From the NCBI GenBank assembly GCA_001939145.1, contig LSRX01000511.1:349987-413986 (forward strand): a DNA stretch of 64,000 nt. The letters are read 5' to 3'. The notes under the pieces were generated by a model. That model did no database searches. It saw only the letters and a program-made list of their open reading frames with translations, and was not told where the DNA came from. Below are positions 23,181-32,135 of this stretch, piece by piece. Each line of letters begins with the position of its first letter. Position 1 is the first letter of the stretch. The translations under genes were made by a program, and so were the position numbers. This stretch comes from Symbiodinium microadriaticum. Its lineage: Eukaryota; Sar; Dinophyceae; Suessiales; Symbiodiniaceae.

Positions 23181-24730
23181 CAACTATTTGTTTGTCGAAG
23201 GCATGCGCTGACGCTGGAATGTCGTTGATGTTGCAATATTAAGTCTCGTCATTGCGCGCACCTGTGTCCTGCAAGTCACTAAGATCAATACACGCAGTTG
23301 AGACATGCCAACACGCTGTGAAGCAGCCAGAAACTAACGTCTTGCAACAGATCTGGCTCTCACCGGACCCCTGCTGCATCCTGGATCTAGGAATGCTTGA
23401 CCACAGCTCAAGGGTGCGACTGGTGCTGCCAGATGGAGGACATGATGAAGAAGAGCTCCGTAAAGACCTGATGTGCAAGAGCTGATGCGCAAGGAAGTGC
23501 AATCCAGCTACCTGAACGGAATGTGAATGAGTGTTGTCCGTCGTGGTACTGGCCCACATGCTGTCTTGGCACACCAGCAAACGGGAGCACGCCGCCGATC
23601 AGGCAGGAGAATACCTGGGCATGATTTCTTGTCCTACATGGGCGTTGGGGGCTCTTGAATGTTGCTTGCACTCAATAGTGCCTTGATTGTGCGGCTTAAA
23701 AGAAGCAAACAACTTTTCTGTAGAACCCTATGTTTGGGCATGTTCTCTGGTTCGGGCATCAGGCACGGCTGCAACCTGAAATTAGGGAGGTGCCCTAGCA
23801 GGCATCAGAGCATTGGAGGACAGGGATGCAGCACTTCACCTGCCTGCAGCCAGACAGCCAACAACCAGAGTTTGTAGATGTCGTGCTTTTACAAAAGCCA
23901 GGATGTCCATCCCTGTCCTAGACATGCATGTTTCGAGAACGAACGGATCACGCTAAGACGAGCACACCAGTGATGTACCAGGGTTGAACAGGAATCTGCC
24001 GTGGGATTTGGTTCGTCCGCACAGGCAGCGAGATGGGCGCCTTCCACGAATACATGTGAGCTGGACTGCAGTTCACGGTACTATCTACGACAGCACTTGC
24101 CTTCTTGTAGCCGAAAAAGGCTCCCAGGAAGACCAAGGGCACGGAGATCCCAAACCTGTCAAATCAGGCGTCCATGCCGGAGAATACATTGGTTGACAGA
24201 TCCTTTGCTCGGTTGGAATCGGCCGAAGTCACAAATTTTCAAACACTGCACTACTGCACTCAAACGTCAGCGGAGGTCACCATAGCACCAGAAGGGCAAA
24301 CATGGTCGTGAAGGGAACAGCCCCGGACGATCGCGTTCCTGGTCGGGAACCGAGAAGCAATGCACACCCAGGTCCTCTGGCTCAAAAGCAGCCAGGCAGC
24401 CCCAAATGAAGAGATCCAGCACAAAGAATATACAGAAGACGGTCCCTGGGTACCTAAGTGCCCCCGTCCACCATCGCAGTCTTTCTGTTCTTCGAAGACA
24501 TAAGAGGGTCTTCCTGTCTTACCTTCCCGTGCCACTTGCCTCTGCTTGATTTCTACGAAGGCCGTGAGACAGGTGCGAGGCATGCTGTTCTGCATGCTTT
24601 ACCCCTGAGTTCGAAGCATGCCTGAGTCAACAGCTGAAACGATGCTAAAACCTGTTCCATCTCTCGCGCCGGCTGTGGGACAGCGCGGATTTCACCAGTC
24701 TTCTTTCTTTCACCACCCTGCACCCCCACN

Positions 24731-24973
24731 CATCGGACTCGGGTGGTCGCGGGAGGGCGAAAAGCTTCAGCAAGCAGCAGGCTTGGGAACATTCACAATC
24801 CTTGCAGGTCAAGGATGGCTCACTTTTGGCTCTGCTGCACATGATTCCCCGTGTTGGCTGTGCTCAGAGGAACGAGCACAGGAAGCTATGCACAGGAAAG
24901 AGACATGTCTCGAAAGCAAAGCTTGACTGAGGCTGTGGAAGAAGCCCTTAAGGCATCGAACAGCCGCTGTTCC
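24731..24973. repeat. 3' repeat unit of YR retroelement, second copy (A3+B2)
   Basis: A 243-base unit identical by eye to 24980-25222. It contains the 57-base A sequence (24758-24814) and the 159-base B sequence (24815-24973). The ambiguous base at 24730 directly precedes it. Confidence 0.85.
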
Positions 24974-24979
24974 TTCGTC

Positions 24980-25222
24980 CATCGGACTCGGGTGGTCGCG
25001 GGAGGGCGAAAAGCTTCAGCAAGCAGCAGGCTTGGGAACATTCACAATCCTTGCAGGTCAAGGATGGCTCACTTTTGGCTCTGCTGCACATGATTCCCCG
25101 TGTTGGCTGTGCTCAGAGGAACGAGCACAGGAAGCTATGCACAGGAAAGAGACATGTCTCGAAAGCAAAGCTTGACTGAGGCTGTGGAAGAAGCCCTTAA
25201 GGCATCGAACAGCCGCTGTTCC
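24980..25222. repeat. 3' repeat unit of YR retroelement, first copy (A2+B1)
   Basis: A 243-base unit separated from the other copy by six bases (period 249). Contains A2 (25007-25063) and B1 (25064-25222). The recombinase stop codon lies just beyond it. Confidence 0.85.
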
Positions 25223-25229
25223 ATCTATG

Positions 25230-26336
25230 TTACGTCCTACTGACACAACTATGTGCAGGAGGAAAGCGCTCAGCGAAAGACTTAAGCAAGGGCTCGGCGA
25301 AAGCAGCGAGCTCGGCAACGTGGCGCCTCTGGTCGGAGGTCAAGCTTGCCAAAAGGAGTTGTCCGGCCACATCCTGCAGGTAAAACTCCAACGTGCGCCG
25401 CTGCTGCCAACGCCCTCTCCATTGGATCTTGTTGATATCCTCAGTTTCTTGATACAACCATGTAGCGCCTGACCCTCTCAAGCATTTGGGCGTCACTCCG
25501 TTCTCGGCCTCAGAAGTAGGCACGTGCAGGAAAGAGAAGACAGTATCCCAGCGCCTCTTGAAAACCGCTGGTGAGCATCCGAACAAATGTGTGTCAAACG
25601 GCGCGTCAGCAAACATGGCAGTAAGAAACGCGACAGATAAAGCATCCGAAATCTTCGCGTGCTGCCGCAGCATAAATCGACTGGTCTTCGTATGCCCTAG
25701 AGTGATGTAGGCAACAGGCCTGCAGCTCAAAAGGTCGCAGGGGAGAATCAGCTCACGTCTGCGCAGATGAAGAAATTCTCCCGGCCGAAGAAGACCATGA
25801 AACCCGATCAAAAGTGCTGCAGTGAAATGCGGCCAGCGCCACGCCAGGCTCAGAGCTACTGCAGCCCTAAACAAAGCCTCCGGGAGCACCATCCCTCGCT
25901 GAGAGGGCTCCTCTTCTTCCCAGCGCGACAGCAAGGACCACACACCAGCAAAGGAAGGCTTGTGATGCTTGAAACGGTCGCATACAGAGTTGAGGGTTTC
26001 AGAAAAGACGTACTTCGGGGCTCCACTGTAGAAAAGAAACTTGCCAAAACCTGTCAAAGCAGCTGCTAAAAGCAAACCGGAAGCACTCAGCTGGTCGAAG
26101 CGACAACCGAGTTCAGACTCCACCCAGTGAACGAACCCAGTGAACAGAGTCTGCCGCCGCTTTCCCACGGTTGCTGTGAGCCCTGCCTCGACTTCCAGAC
26201 TGACTGTCGCTCGCGAAGAAGGATTTCGAGCTCTGGTCCTGGGCATTAAGCAAGTGAAGGGCCAGTGCCAAGCCAGCGAGTCTGGCCCAAGAATCCAGCG
26301 GCTTGGCGCAGTTGTCAGCACGACGGACAACGTCAA
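25230..26336 (-). CDS. Tyrosine recombinase of the YR retrotransposon
   Basis: A 368-codon frame. It would integrate the circular DNA copy of the element by site-specific strand exchange. Catalytic-domain features are in the expected order: box I Arg in GLLRPGEFLHL (about residue 188), a Lys in the GHTKTSRF beta-hairpin (about 220), box II Arg in LRGSGATWLY (about 285, where the usual His-x-x-Arg has Leu-Arg-Gly), the Trp/His position in RGRWQQRRTLEFYLQD and the nucleophile Tyr in FYLQ (about 315). The N-terminal 150 residues would be the core-binding domain (SLEVEAGLTATVGKRRQTLF onward). The frame overlaps the end of pol by 224 bases in a different frame (+1 or -2 relative to pol), so expression probably needs frameshifting, reinitiation or splicing. 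The stop sits 7 bases from repeat B1. No frame damage is seen. Confidence 0.82.
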   Translation of the reverse strand: MTLSVVLTTAPSRWILGPDSLAWHWPFTCLMPRTRARNPSSRATVSLEVEAGLTATVGKRRQTLFTGFVHWVESELGCRFDQLSASGLLLAAALTGFGKFLFYSGAPKYVFSETLNSVCDRFKHHKPSFAGVWSLLSRWEEEEPSQRGMVLPEALFRAAVALSLAWRWPHFTAALLIGFHGLLRPGEFLHLRRRELILPCDLLSCRPVAYITLGHTKTSRFMLRQHAKISDALSVAFLTAMFADAPFDTHLFGCSPAVFKRRWDTVFSFLHVPTSEAENGVTPKCLRGSGATWLYQETEDINKIQWRGRWQQRRTLEFYLQDVAGQLLLASLTSDQRRHVAELAAFAEPLLKSFAERFPPAHSCVSRT

Positions 26337-29300
26337 AGGCGACGAAGTCGTTCGCCAAGAATTTGCGCAGCCAGATTGGCTGCGATGAACTCTGCTCGCG
26401 GAGTCTTTTCAACCGCGAAGGGTCGTCCGAGGCATTATCATGAGTCCCAACATGGAAAAGGTTTGGGTACAAGTTGCAACCGGCAATGTATGGCAACGCA
26501 GTACTCATGTAGAAGTTGAGCTTCTGGCTACTTGAGCGTCCTTTTGCATTGCAACCGATCACAACTCGACTATCCAGTAAGACACCAAAGCGAGAACCTG
26601 GAGCAGTCTTACCAACATGTTTGAGGAGGCTTCTGTAAGAAAGCTCTTCGTTGATGTTTATGTGGTTACTGCGCTTGAACTTGTACTGCAAAAGGGTTTT
26701 CCAAGACAGTGTTGCTCCCAAATCGCCAATCCAACGAGGGGGTACATGAGCTGGTCGCTTGAGCTCGGGCCCTGCACGGCGCAGCTCCTGGATGCAAGCT
26801 GCGACGCAATCGACAATGCGAGACAACAGTGGGAGCGGAGCAGCCCTTGCGAAGCGACTGGAAGTCTCTCCTACAGCTGGAGTGCTCCCGAAAACTGTGT
26901 CACACGTAGGTCTGCAGGTTTGGCTAAACTTTTGCACGGACTCCGACGTGAAAGTGCTGGGGAGCTGCAGATGCTGAAATCCTGGAGGACACTTGCAACG
27001 GCAGGACAAGGTTAGCAGCCCCTCTCGGTTAACCAACCAGTGTGAGGCTCCCCGGAAAGGTGATCCAAAGTAGCAGGCGCTCCACTTGAAACTGAGATAT
27101 CCCTTTGCACGAAGGCGCTTGAAGATGGAAAGTTGATACATCGATGACCCCAGGGGCTGCCCACAGGAAGCAACGAGTCCATACACCGCGCATAAGTGCA
27201 GAATAAAAGCAATCCGCCGTGCAAGGGTGACGATCCCGGTGGCTTTTGGGTCTGTAGCTTCACAAACAGGTTGCGGAATATTGCCCCAGAATACACACGT
27301 AGGAGAGATGTGGATGTAGGCAACGACCCTCCTGCAAATAAGACCTATGATGTGCAACATGGTGTAGGGGAAACTGATGTCACCACTCTGCCCAGCCGCG
27401 AGATCGAACCCAGGGTGAACTGTGAAGCCTCTGCTTCGGAACAAGTTGCTGAGCTCACAATCGCCACGAAAAACTTCGCAGACATCAAACAATACTCCTT
27501 CAGTCAACCCTCGAGGGATGGACGGGGTGGTATCGTCTGCAAAATCACTGGCATTGAACTGTTCCAAATATGCAGAAACCTGAGGCTTAAGCTGGGTGTG
27601 ATATCCCTTGTGATCTGCGTGACGAAGGAGCTCCAAGCAAGCTTCAGGCGGCAACCGTGCCTCACAGGCTCCGGCTGCGTACGACGAGGCGTCTGTGCAA
27701 AAGACCCGGTCCAAAGGATATGCACGAAGGTCTGTAGTCATACACGGAGCATACAGTGTCAAGAGGAGAAGCTCCTGCCTAGAGTCATGTGATAAAGCAA
27801 ACACAACTCCATCCTGATGGTTTGCAAGCTCGTGGTATAGCTCACCAATCAGACTCATGAAAGGCCTCCTGAACATAATCACATACACCCATGACCCAAC
27901 TAAGCTGGACAGGATCTCCTTCGTCGCGAAACCGAGCACGGCAAGCTGAAAAGAGAGCGCACAAAGCACTGTAACCCTGAGCTTAGGGGCTGATATTTCG
28001 CCGACCTTGCCATCGATCTCACCGCCTAAGACTGTGGCGTGGTAGGAATTGCGCACAGCCTTCTTTGTAGAGGTACGTAGCTTCGCCTTATGGTACATAT
28101 CAGCTGCGCGAGCAAAGAGTGCAAGATCAGCTCGATTAATGTCGGGAGCTCGCGAGGCCTCTGCCTTCGAAACCAAAAGTAGGAAAGCATGATCGTCGAT
28201 GCACAACAGCTCGAATCCAGGTCCTCTAGGAAAAGGAAACTTATATGCAACTTGATCTGAACTACGTAAGCATGAGGCCCGCTGCAAAAGTACGCTGTGC
28301 GCATGCTGCGCTGTTTCCACGGCATAGCTTGTTCCCATCGCCAGGCTCCGGAAACAACCCACCACCAGCTGATCATCAAGCTCAGGGTTGTATGCATTGA
28401 AGCCACGAAAATCAGAGCCCCTGAAGACCCCATGAATGTGGTTTCTGCCAGCATGAATATCCGAAACCACGAACCCATGATAGAAGTCCTTTAGATCATC
28501 TGATCCAATGACTAGGTTCTGGTCCGAAGCGATGAAAATTTGACCGAGGAGACTCGCATGTGCCAGCGACAAGGTGGAATCCGAAATCGAGAAGCACCTG
28601 GCATTCTCCGGAATAGGATTCAAGATCTGGCGATCCACCTCGTCGCTTTTGTAGACAGCGAAAAGCCCGCATCTGTATCTGGCTTCAGATGAAGCTGCCG
28701 GCAGTAAGTGTAAACTCTGAACTCCGTCCCACCTTCTGAAGAGCTCAAACTGTTCCTCTCTGGATGCCATCACACGAGCCAGCTTCGTCTTGGGCCACTG
28801 GCTTTCGGGCTTGAGGAGCACCCGCGGATCATAGAAAGCACTCTTCAGCAGAGGGTCGGTGATGTATTTGCTTGCTTCAAAAGCCGGAGGTGCTTCAAAC
28901 ACCAAACGCTTGGGATCAATGCGGAGGCTAGTCGTCTGCGGGGGCATCCTTGGTGCGGGATTGGGCCGCTCACCACTTGTGTGTGGACGAGGCGGCGTAG
29001 GAGAGCTCTTCGGCCCTTGTGTCTCACAATCCGCAGCTTGAGACGCCCGAGCCTTGCTGTAAGGTTGAAACTGCGCAAAAAGAGCATGACTGCGATCACG
29101 CAAATAGCTGAGCTGATCCTCAAGAATGGAAAACTTCTGGACTGCACGGTCTAGTTCGCGTCTGGGCCCGGTGCCCAGGCGAACCCAAGCTGCAACGTGC
29201 CGCTCAAACTGAGCAATCATCGACTCTTGAGCTCTGCTCGGGGGCTGCATGGCATGCGCAGGGATCTCAGGCCTGCCACTCACAAGAAAGTTGCCCGCTG

Positions 29301-31275
29301 CCACAAGGAGGCGGACCCAGGTGTTGCGGTGGAGCCGGAGTACCCAGCGCGCCTTGCGCCGGCCCGCTAGCCTCGTGCGAGGAGCAGGCGTGCAAGCAGG
29401 AATGGGGCACGGCCACAACTCGTTGGAGGGATGCTGGGCATCGCTCAAAACTGGTAGAGCACAAGCACGCCGGATATAGTTGGACAGCTTTGTTCGACCC
29501 CATCCCAAAGACTTCGAAACATATGAACATAAAGTCGAAGCGGACAAGGTGCTATCCAAACCAGGCGGCAAAACTTTAGAAAGAAAAAACGGCCCGGCCT
29601 TCAGGCCTGGGGGTCGGTGGCCGCCTCGCCACCGTCCTTCGGTGGTCGTCTGCGACCTGGGCCTCTTGGTGGTGCTCCCTCTTGTGGCTGGCCTCGAAGG
29701 GGGAGACGGTTCGTCTTTTCCTGGATCTGCTCGACATCCCGAAGGTAAGCAAGCTGCGCAGTGACCCAGCGAGGATCCGACAGCGCACCGTGGGGAACCT
29801 CGCTTCGGGGTGCTTTTCTGGTTTCCACAAGTGAGAAAGGAGGGTCCTCGCGACACGTCAGGAGCCAAGCCAGACGAGTCTGGCCCTGTTCGTGAGCCAC
29901 TTGCTCGCAGAAGACCAACCCCAGAGCCACCAGCGACATCAGCTCCTCGGAACGGCCGTGCTCGATCGATTCCCACATGTCGCACATGAGGAAGGCTAAG
30001 TAGGTCAGGGTCTTGAAGTTGCCGAGCGGAACAGTCTCCTGGAAGTGAAGGAACATGTCCCTCGGCTCCACCTCTGCCACTGAAGAACGCCTCCTCACTT
30101 GCGCCAGACGCTCCTTCACGCTGGTGTGGATCGCCAAGGGGTTCCGCTGGAACTGGTCCTTCAAGAGTTGCCGAGCAGCCATTCCTCGAACGCCTGGAAG
30201 CTTGGCTCCGTCGTCGGAGCTGCCGGCACCCAGCAGATGCATTGGATCGGTGGATTTCCGGGCCGATGCTGCCAGCTGAGCCAAGATCTTGGTCTGCTGA
30301 CTCAACAACTGTCCCAGCAGCTTGCCGCCGACCTCTGCACCCTCGGGCTCGTCGACGACCTCCTCGACATCCTCGAGCGCGGCGGCAGATGGCTGAGGAG
30401 GTGTGGTCTTGGCCTTGGCGCGAGCTCCCAGCGCTTGCGAAATGGAGCCCAGATCCGGGCCGGGAAGATCCCCCAAATGCGTGGGGCCACGGCCTGCTAG
30501 AGTCAACAGCTTCTGCACCTGCCCCGGAGCCAAAGTGCTTCGAGCACCCTCCGTGAAAAGTTGCGGAGCCCAAGCCGGGATGCCATCTGCAGGAGTGGTC
30601 CTTCCACCTACTGCCGCGTGGGCGGGGGGCGGATCGCGCGGTTCCGCCTCCAGCTGCTTGAGGCGCTCGTCCACGGAGTCGAGAGAAGCCAGCTTCGCCT
30701 GCAGTCCGGAAAGCACGCGGCCCTGCTCTGCCGAGTGATTCAGAAGCTGCGTCAGCAGATCCTGCGGGAGAGTGCCAGCGGTGGGTTCTGTAGGAGAAGT
30801 GCGGGCCTCGGCTTCGGAGGCTGCAGTGTAGTAGCCCTCGAGGCGTTCGAAGTTTTCCAAGACCAGCTCGTCGCCGTTGAGAAAGGCCTCCAGAGCCACC
30901 ACAGCGGCCCGCGCGGAGGGCCACACGGACTGCAGACGGTGAGTTCCAAAAGGGGTCGGCTCGGACTCGGGGATCGCCTCCGAAAGGTGATCGACGCCAG
31001 CCGCGTTGATGTCGACCAACAAGCAGGGCAGAGTGCGCTGCAGCTCGCGCCCGGTAGATGACATCGCCCGTATGGTGGTAGCAGTCCAAGGCCCGAACAC
31101 ACCCTCGTAATGCTCTGCAGTGGCCTGTTGCAAAGTCTCCTCCGGTATGGCCGCGGGGGGGACGCAAATGACGAATCCGGAGTCCACGGCCCGCACGATG
31201 AAAGCATGCGCAAACGTCTCCTCGAACTTGAAAAAGAGCTTGCTGTACCCAGCTGAGTCCTCCGCTGTTCGCCAT
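26113..31275 (-). CDS. Pol: reverse transcriptase and RNase H with inserted methyltransferase-like domain
   Basis: The open frame runs 1720 codons, but upstream of about 29600 it overlaps gag and is probably not translated as such. The pol-specific part is about residues 559-1720. The RT palm has a first Asp in GSDDLKDFYHGF (near 28490) and the active-site pair in LLCIDDHAF (near 28195). RNase H begins with FCTDAS (Asp at 27691-27693), but its catalytic Glu (HININEELSYRSLL, near 26647), third Asp (VLLDSRVVIG, near 26573) and final Asp motif (GTHDNASDDPSR, near 26430) lie about 350 residues later. Between them (about 27510-26950) is a domain starting FDVCEVFRGDCELSNLFRSR and containing a SPTC and a CGQP segment, resembling a cytosine-methyltransferase-like fold. 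All RT/RNase H catalytic positions are kept, so the enzyme could be active. Pol is in the -1 frame relative to gag. Confidence 0.8.
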   Translation of the reverse strand: MANSGGLSWVQQALFQVRGDVCACFHRAGRGLRIRHLRPPRGHTGGDFATGHCRALRGCVRALDCYHHTGDVIYRARAAAHSALLVGRHQRGWRRSPFGGDPRVRADPFWNSPSAVRVALRAGRCGGSGGLSQRRRAGLGKLRTPRGLLHCSLRSRGPHFSYRTHRWHSPAGSADAASESLGRAGPRAFRTAGEAGFSRLRGRAPQAAGGGTARSAPRPRGSRWKDHSCRWHPGLGSATFHGGCSKHFGSGAGAEAVDSSRPWPHAFGGSSRPGSGLHFASAGSSRQGQDHTSSAICRRARGCRGGRRRARGCRGRRQAAGTVVESADQDLGSAGSIGPEIHRSNASAGCRQLRRRSQASRRSRNGCSATLEGPVPAEPLGDPHQREGASGASEEAFFSGRGGAEGHVPSLPGDCSARQLQDPDLLSLPHVRHVGIDRARPFRGADVAGGSGVGLLRASGSRTGPDSSGLAPDVSRGPSFLTCGNQKSTPKRGSPRCAVGSSLGHCAACLPSGCRADPGKDEPSPPSRPATRGSTTKRPRSQTTTEGRWRGGHRPPGLKAGPFFLSKVLPPGLDSTLSASTLCSYVSKSLGWGRTKLSNYIRRACALPVLSDAQHPSNELWPCPIPACTPAPRTRLAGRRKARWVLRLHRNTWVRLLVAAGNFLVSGRPEIPAHAMQPPSRAQESMIAQFERHVAAWVRLGTGPRRELDRAVQKFSILEDQLSYLRDRSHALFAQFQPYSKARASQAADCETQGPKSSPTPPRPHTSGERPNPAPRMPPQTTSLRIDPKRLVFEAPPAFEASKYITDPLLKSAFYDPRVLLKPESQWPKTKLARVMASREEQFELFRRWDGVQSLHLLPAASSEARYRCGLFAVYKSDEVDRQILNPIPENARCFSISDSTLSLAHASLLGQIFIASDQNLVIGSDDLKDFYHGFVVSDIHAGRNHIHGVFRGSDFRGFNAYNPELDDQLVVGCFRSLAMGTSYAVETAQHAHSVLLQRASCLRSSDQVAYKFPFPRGPGFELLCIDDHAFLLLVSKAEASRAPDINRADLALFARAADMYHKAKLRTSTKKAVRNSYHATVLGGEIDGKVGEISAPKLRVTVLCALSFQLAVLGFATKEILSSLVGSWVYVIMFRRPFMSLIGELYHELANHQDGVVFALSHDSRQELLLLTLYAPCMTTDLRAYPLDRVFCTDASSYAAGACEARLPPEACLELLRHADHKGYHTQLKPQVSAYLEQFNASDFADDTTPSIPRGLTEGVLFDVCEVFRGDCELSNLFRSRGFTVHPGFDLAAGQSGDISFPYTMLHIIGLICRRVVAYIHISPTCVFWGNIPQPVCEATDPKATGIVTLARRIAFILHLCAVYGLVASCGQPLGSSMYQLSIFKRLRAKGYLSFKWSACYFGSPFRGASHWLVNREGLLTLSCRCKCPPGFQHLQLPSTFTSESVQKFSQTCRPTCDTVFGSTPAVGETSSRFARAAPLPLLSRIVDCVAACIQELRRAGPELKRPAHVPPRWIGDLGATLSWKTLLQYKFKRSNHININEELSYRSLLKHVGKTAPGSRFGVLLDSRVVIGCNAKGRSSSQKLNFYMSTALPYIAGCNLYPNLFHVGTHDNASDDPSRLKRLREQSSSQPIWLRKFLANDFVAFDVVRRADNCAKPLDSWARLAGLALALHLLNAQDQSSKSFFASDSQSGSRGRAHSNRGKAAADSVHWVRSLGGV

Positions 31276-31355
31276 TGGCCCAAGTAGGAGGGCCTAGCGA
31301 ACAAAGTCATCGAGGCTGGCGGTTGGGCAAGCCACGCAGGCCTGCACCGATGCAA
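29601..31355 (-). CDS. Gag-like protein of the YR retrotransposon
   Basis: A 584-codon frame ending just before the RT region, in the usual place of gag. Its composition is that of a real protein: an ordered N-terminal part (residues 1-175, with LYLGQW... and SKLFFKFEETFAHAFIVRA), a coiled-coil segment (about 200-240, LLTQLLNHSAEQGRVLSGLQ onward), a Pro/Ala/Gly linker, a second helical part (about 340-500, with MAARQLLKDQFQRNPLAI and TYLAFLMCDMWESIEHG) and a basic, Pro-rich tail. No CCHC zinc knuckle is present, as in several YR elements. The start at 31355 overlaps the end of ORF1 by 49 bases in the -1 frame. The identity as gag rests on position and architecture rather than on a matched family. 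Confidence 0.65.
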   Translation of the reverse strand: MHRCRPAWLAQPPASMTLFARPSYLGQWRTAEDSAGYSKLFFKFEETFAHAFIVRAVDSGFVICVPPAAIPEETLQQATAEHYEGVFGPWTATTIRAMSSTGRELQRTLPCLLVDINAAGVDHLSEAIPESEPTPFGTHRLQSVWPSARAAVVALEAFLNGDELVLENFERLEGYYTAASEAEARTSPTEPTAGTLPQDLLTQLLNHSAEQGRVLSGLQAKLASLDSVDERLKQLEAEPRDPPPAHAAVGGRTTPADGIPAWAPQLFTEGARSTLAPGQVQKLLTLAGRGPTHLGDLPGPDLGSISQALGARAKAKTTPPQPSAAALEDVEEVVDEPEGAEVGGKLLGQLLSQQTKILAQLAASARKSTDPMHLLGAGSSDDGAKLPGVRGMAARQLLKDQFQRNPLAIHTSVKERLAQVRRRSSVAEVEPRDMFLHFQETVPLGNFKTLTYLAFLMCDMWESIEHGRSEELMSLVALGLVFCEQVAHEQGQTRLAWLLTCREDPPFSLVETRKAPRSEVPHGALSDPRWVTAQLAYLRDVEQIQEKTNRLPLRGQPQEGAPPRGPGRRRPPKDGGEAATDPQA

Positions 31356-31879
31356 AAAGCCTCGGCTTCAGCGAAGCTGGGGAAGCCGTGCGACACCGAA
31401 ATAGGATCCCAAGAACCACCGGGGCCGTTCTTCACGATGCGGCTGTAGTAGGCGAAATCGGATGTGATGAAGGGCTCGGTGACGTCGGCGCCGAAAAGGA
31501 CCACGTAGATGATCTTGCGACCACCCACCTGAGATCCACTGAAGTAGCCCCGGTCGCCTCGAATCTTGCTAGCTGCCTCAAGCCCAGCAGTGAAAGCGCG
31601 ACGAATCCTCTCGTTAGGGCCGTAGCCGTTCACAGAAGACCGCAGCTGCTGAGCCAAAGAAAGAACTTCCTGAGAAGGCTCGTCGTCAACAGGGCGTAAG
31701 GCCCAAACGGGAATAACCGCAGGCTGTGCAGCCGAAGATGTAGAAGCCGGCGGCGTCAAAGAAGAACCACTGGATGTTGCAGGGGGTGAGGCTTGGACTA
31801 CCACGGAGATGTTCAAAGAGAGATTCCCTATCTGCTCGGTGAGTGTCACAATCTCCTCAATGTCACGCTCGATGCTCAT
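31307..31879 (-). CDS. ORF1 of YR retrotransposon, viroplasmin-like C-terminus
   Basis: A 190-codon frame that is the first ORF of the element, 257 bases inside repeat A1. It begins MSIERDIEEIVTLTEQIGNL, followed by a Ser/Thr/Pro/Ala linker (about 30-65), a helical part, then KIIYVVLFGADVTEPFITSD ... SVSHGFPSFAEAEAFCIGAG near the C-terminus (about 125-180). The pattern of a Tyr-Val-Val strand, an aromatic/Ser segment and a final S-x-G/F-P-S-x-x-E-A-x-x-F helix is that of viroplasmin/RNase H1 N-terminal (hybrid-binding) domains. If right, it would bind RNA or RNA:DNA hybrids during replication. The match is to the general pattern only; overlap with gag in the -1 frame suggests coupled translation or frameshifting. 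Confidence 0.5.
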   Translation of the reverse strand: MSIERDIEEIVTLTEQIGNLSLNISVVVQASPPATSSGSSLTPPASTSSAAQPAVIPVWALRPVDDEPSQEVLSLAQQLRSSVNGYGPNERIRRAFTAGLEAASKIRGDRGYFSGSQVGGRKIIYVVLFGADVTEPFITSDFAYYSRIVKNGPGGSWDPISVSHGFPSFAEAEAFCIGAGLRGLPNRQPR

Positions 31880-32135
31880 GCGCCAGGGGCCTGTAGCGAG
31901 CCAGCCGATCGATTGGAGCCGGAGGCTGCAATTCCCTCAAAACGGCGCTCAAGACAGACCAGACGATGGAGCGAGCACTGGAGCTTACAGCGAGCAGCAC
32001 GATCAGACCGCCGCAGACGAAACCGCAGCACCAGCAGCAAATGGCAAGGAGAATAAGGTCTGAGCTGCTACGAGAGGGGCAACCTAGGAAGCCCCAAAGG
32101 AAGGCCCAAGGGTCAACCCTGCTGAACATCAAGGC

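Noticed and set aside
29249-31061. Several plus-strand ORFs of 60-166 codons
   Set aside because: They are antisense to the gag and pol of the YR retrotransposon.
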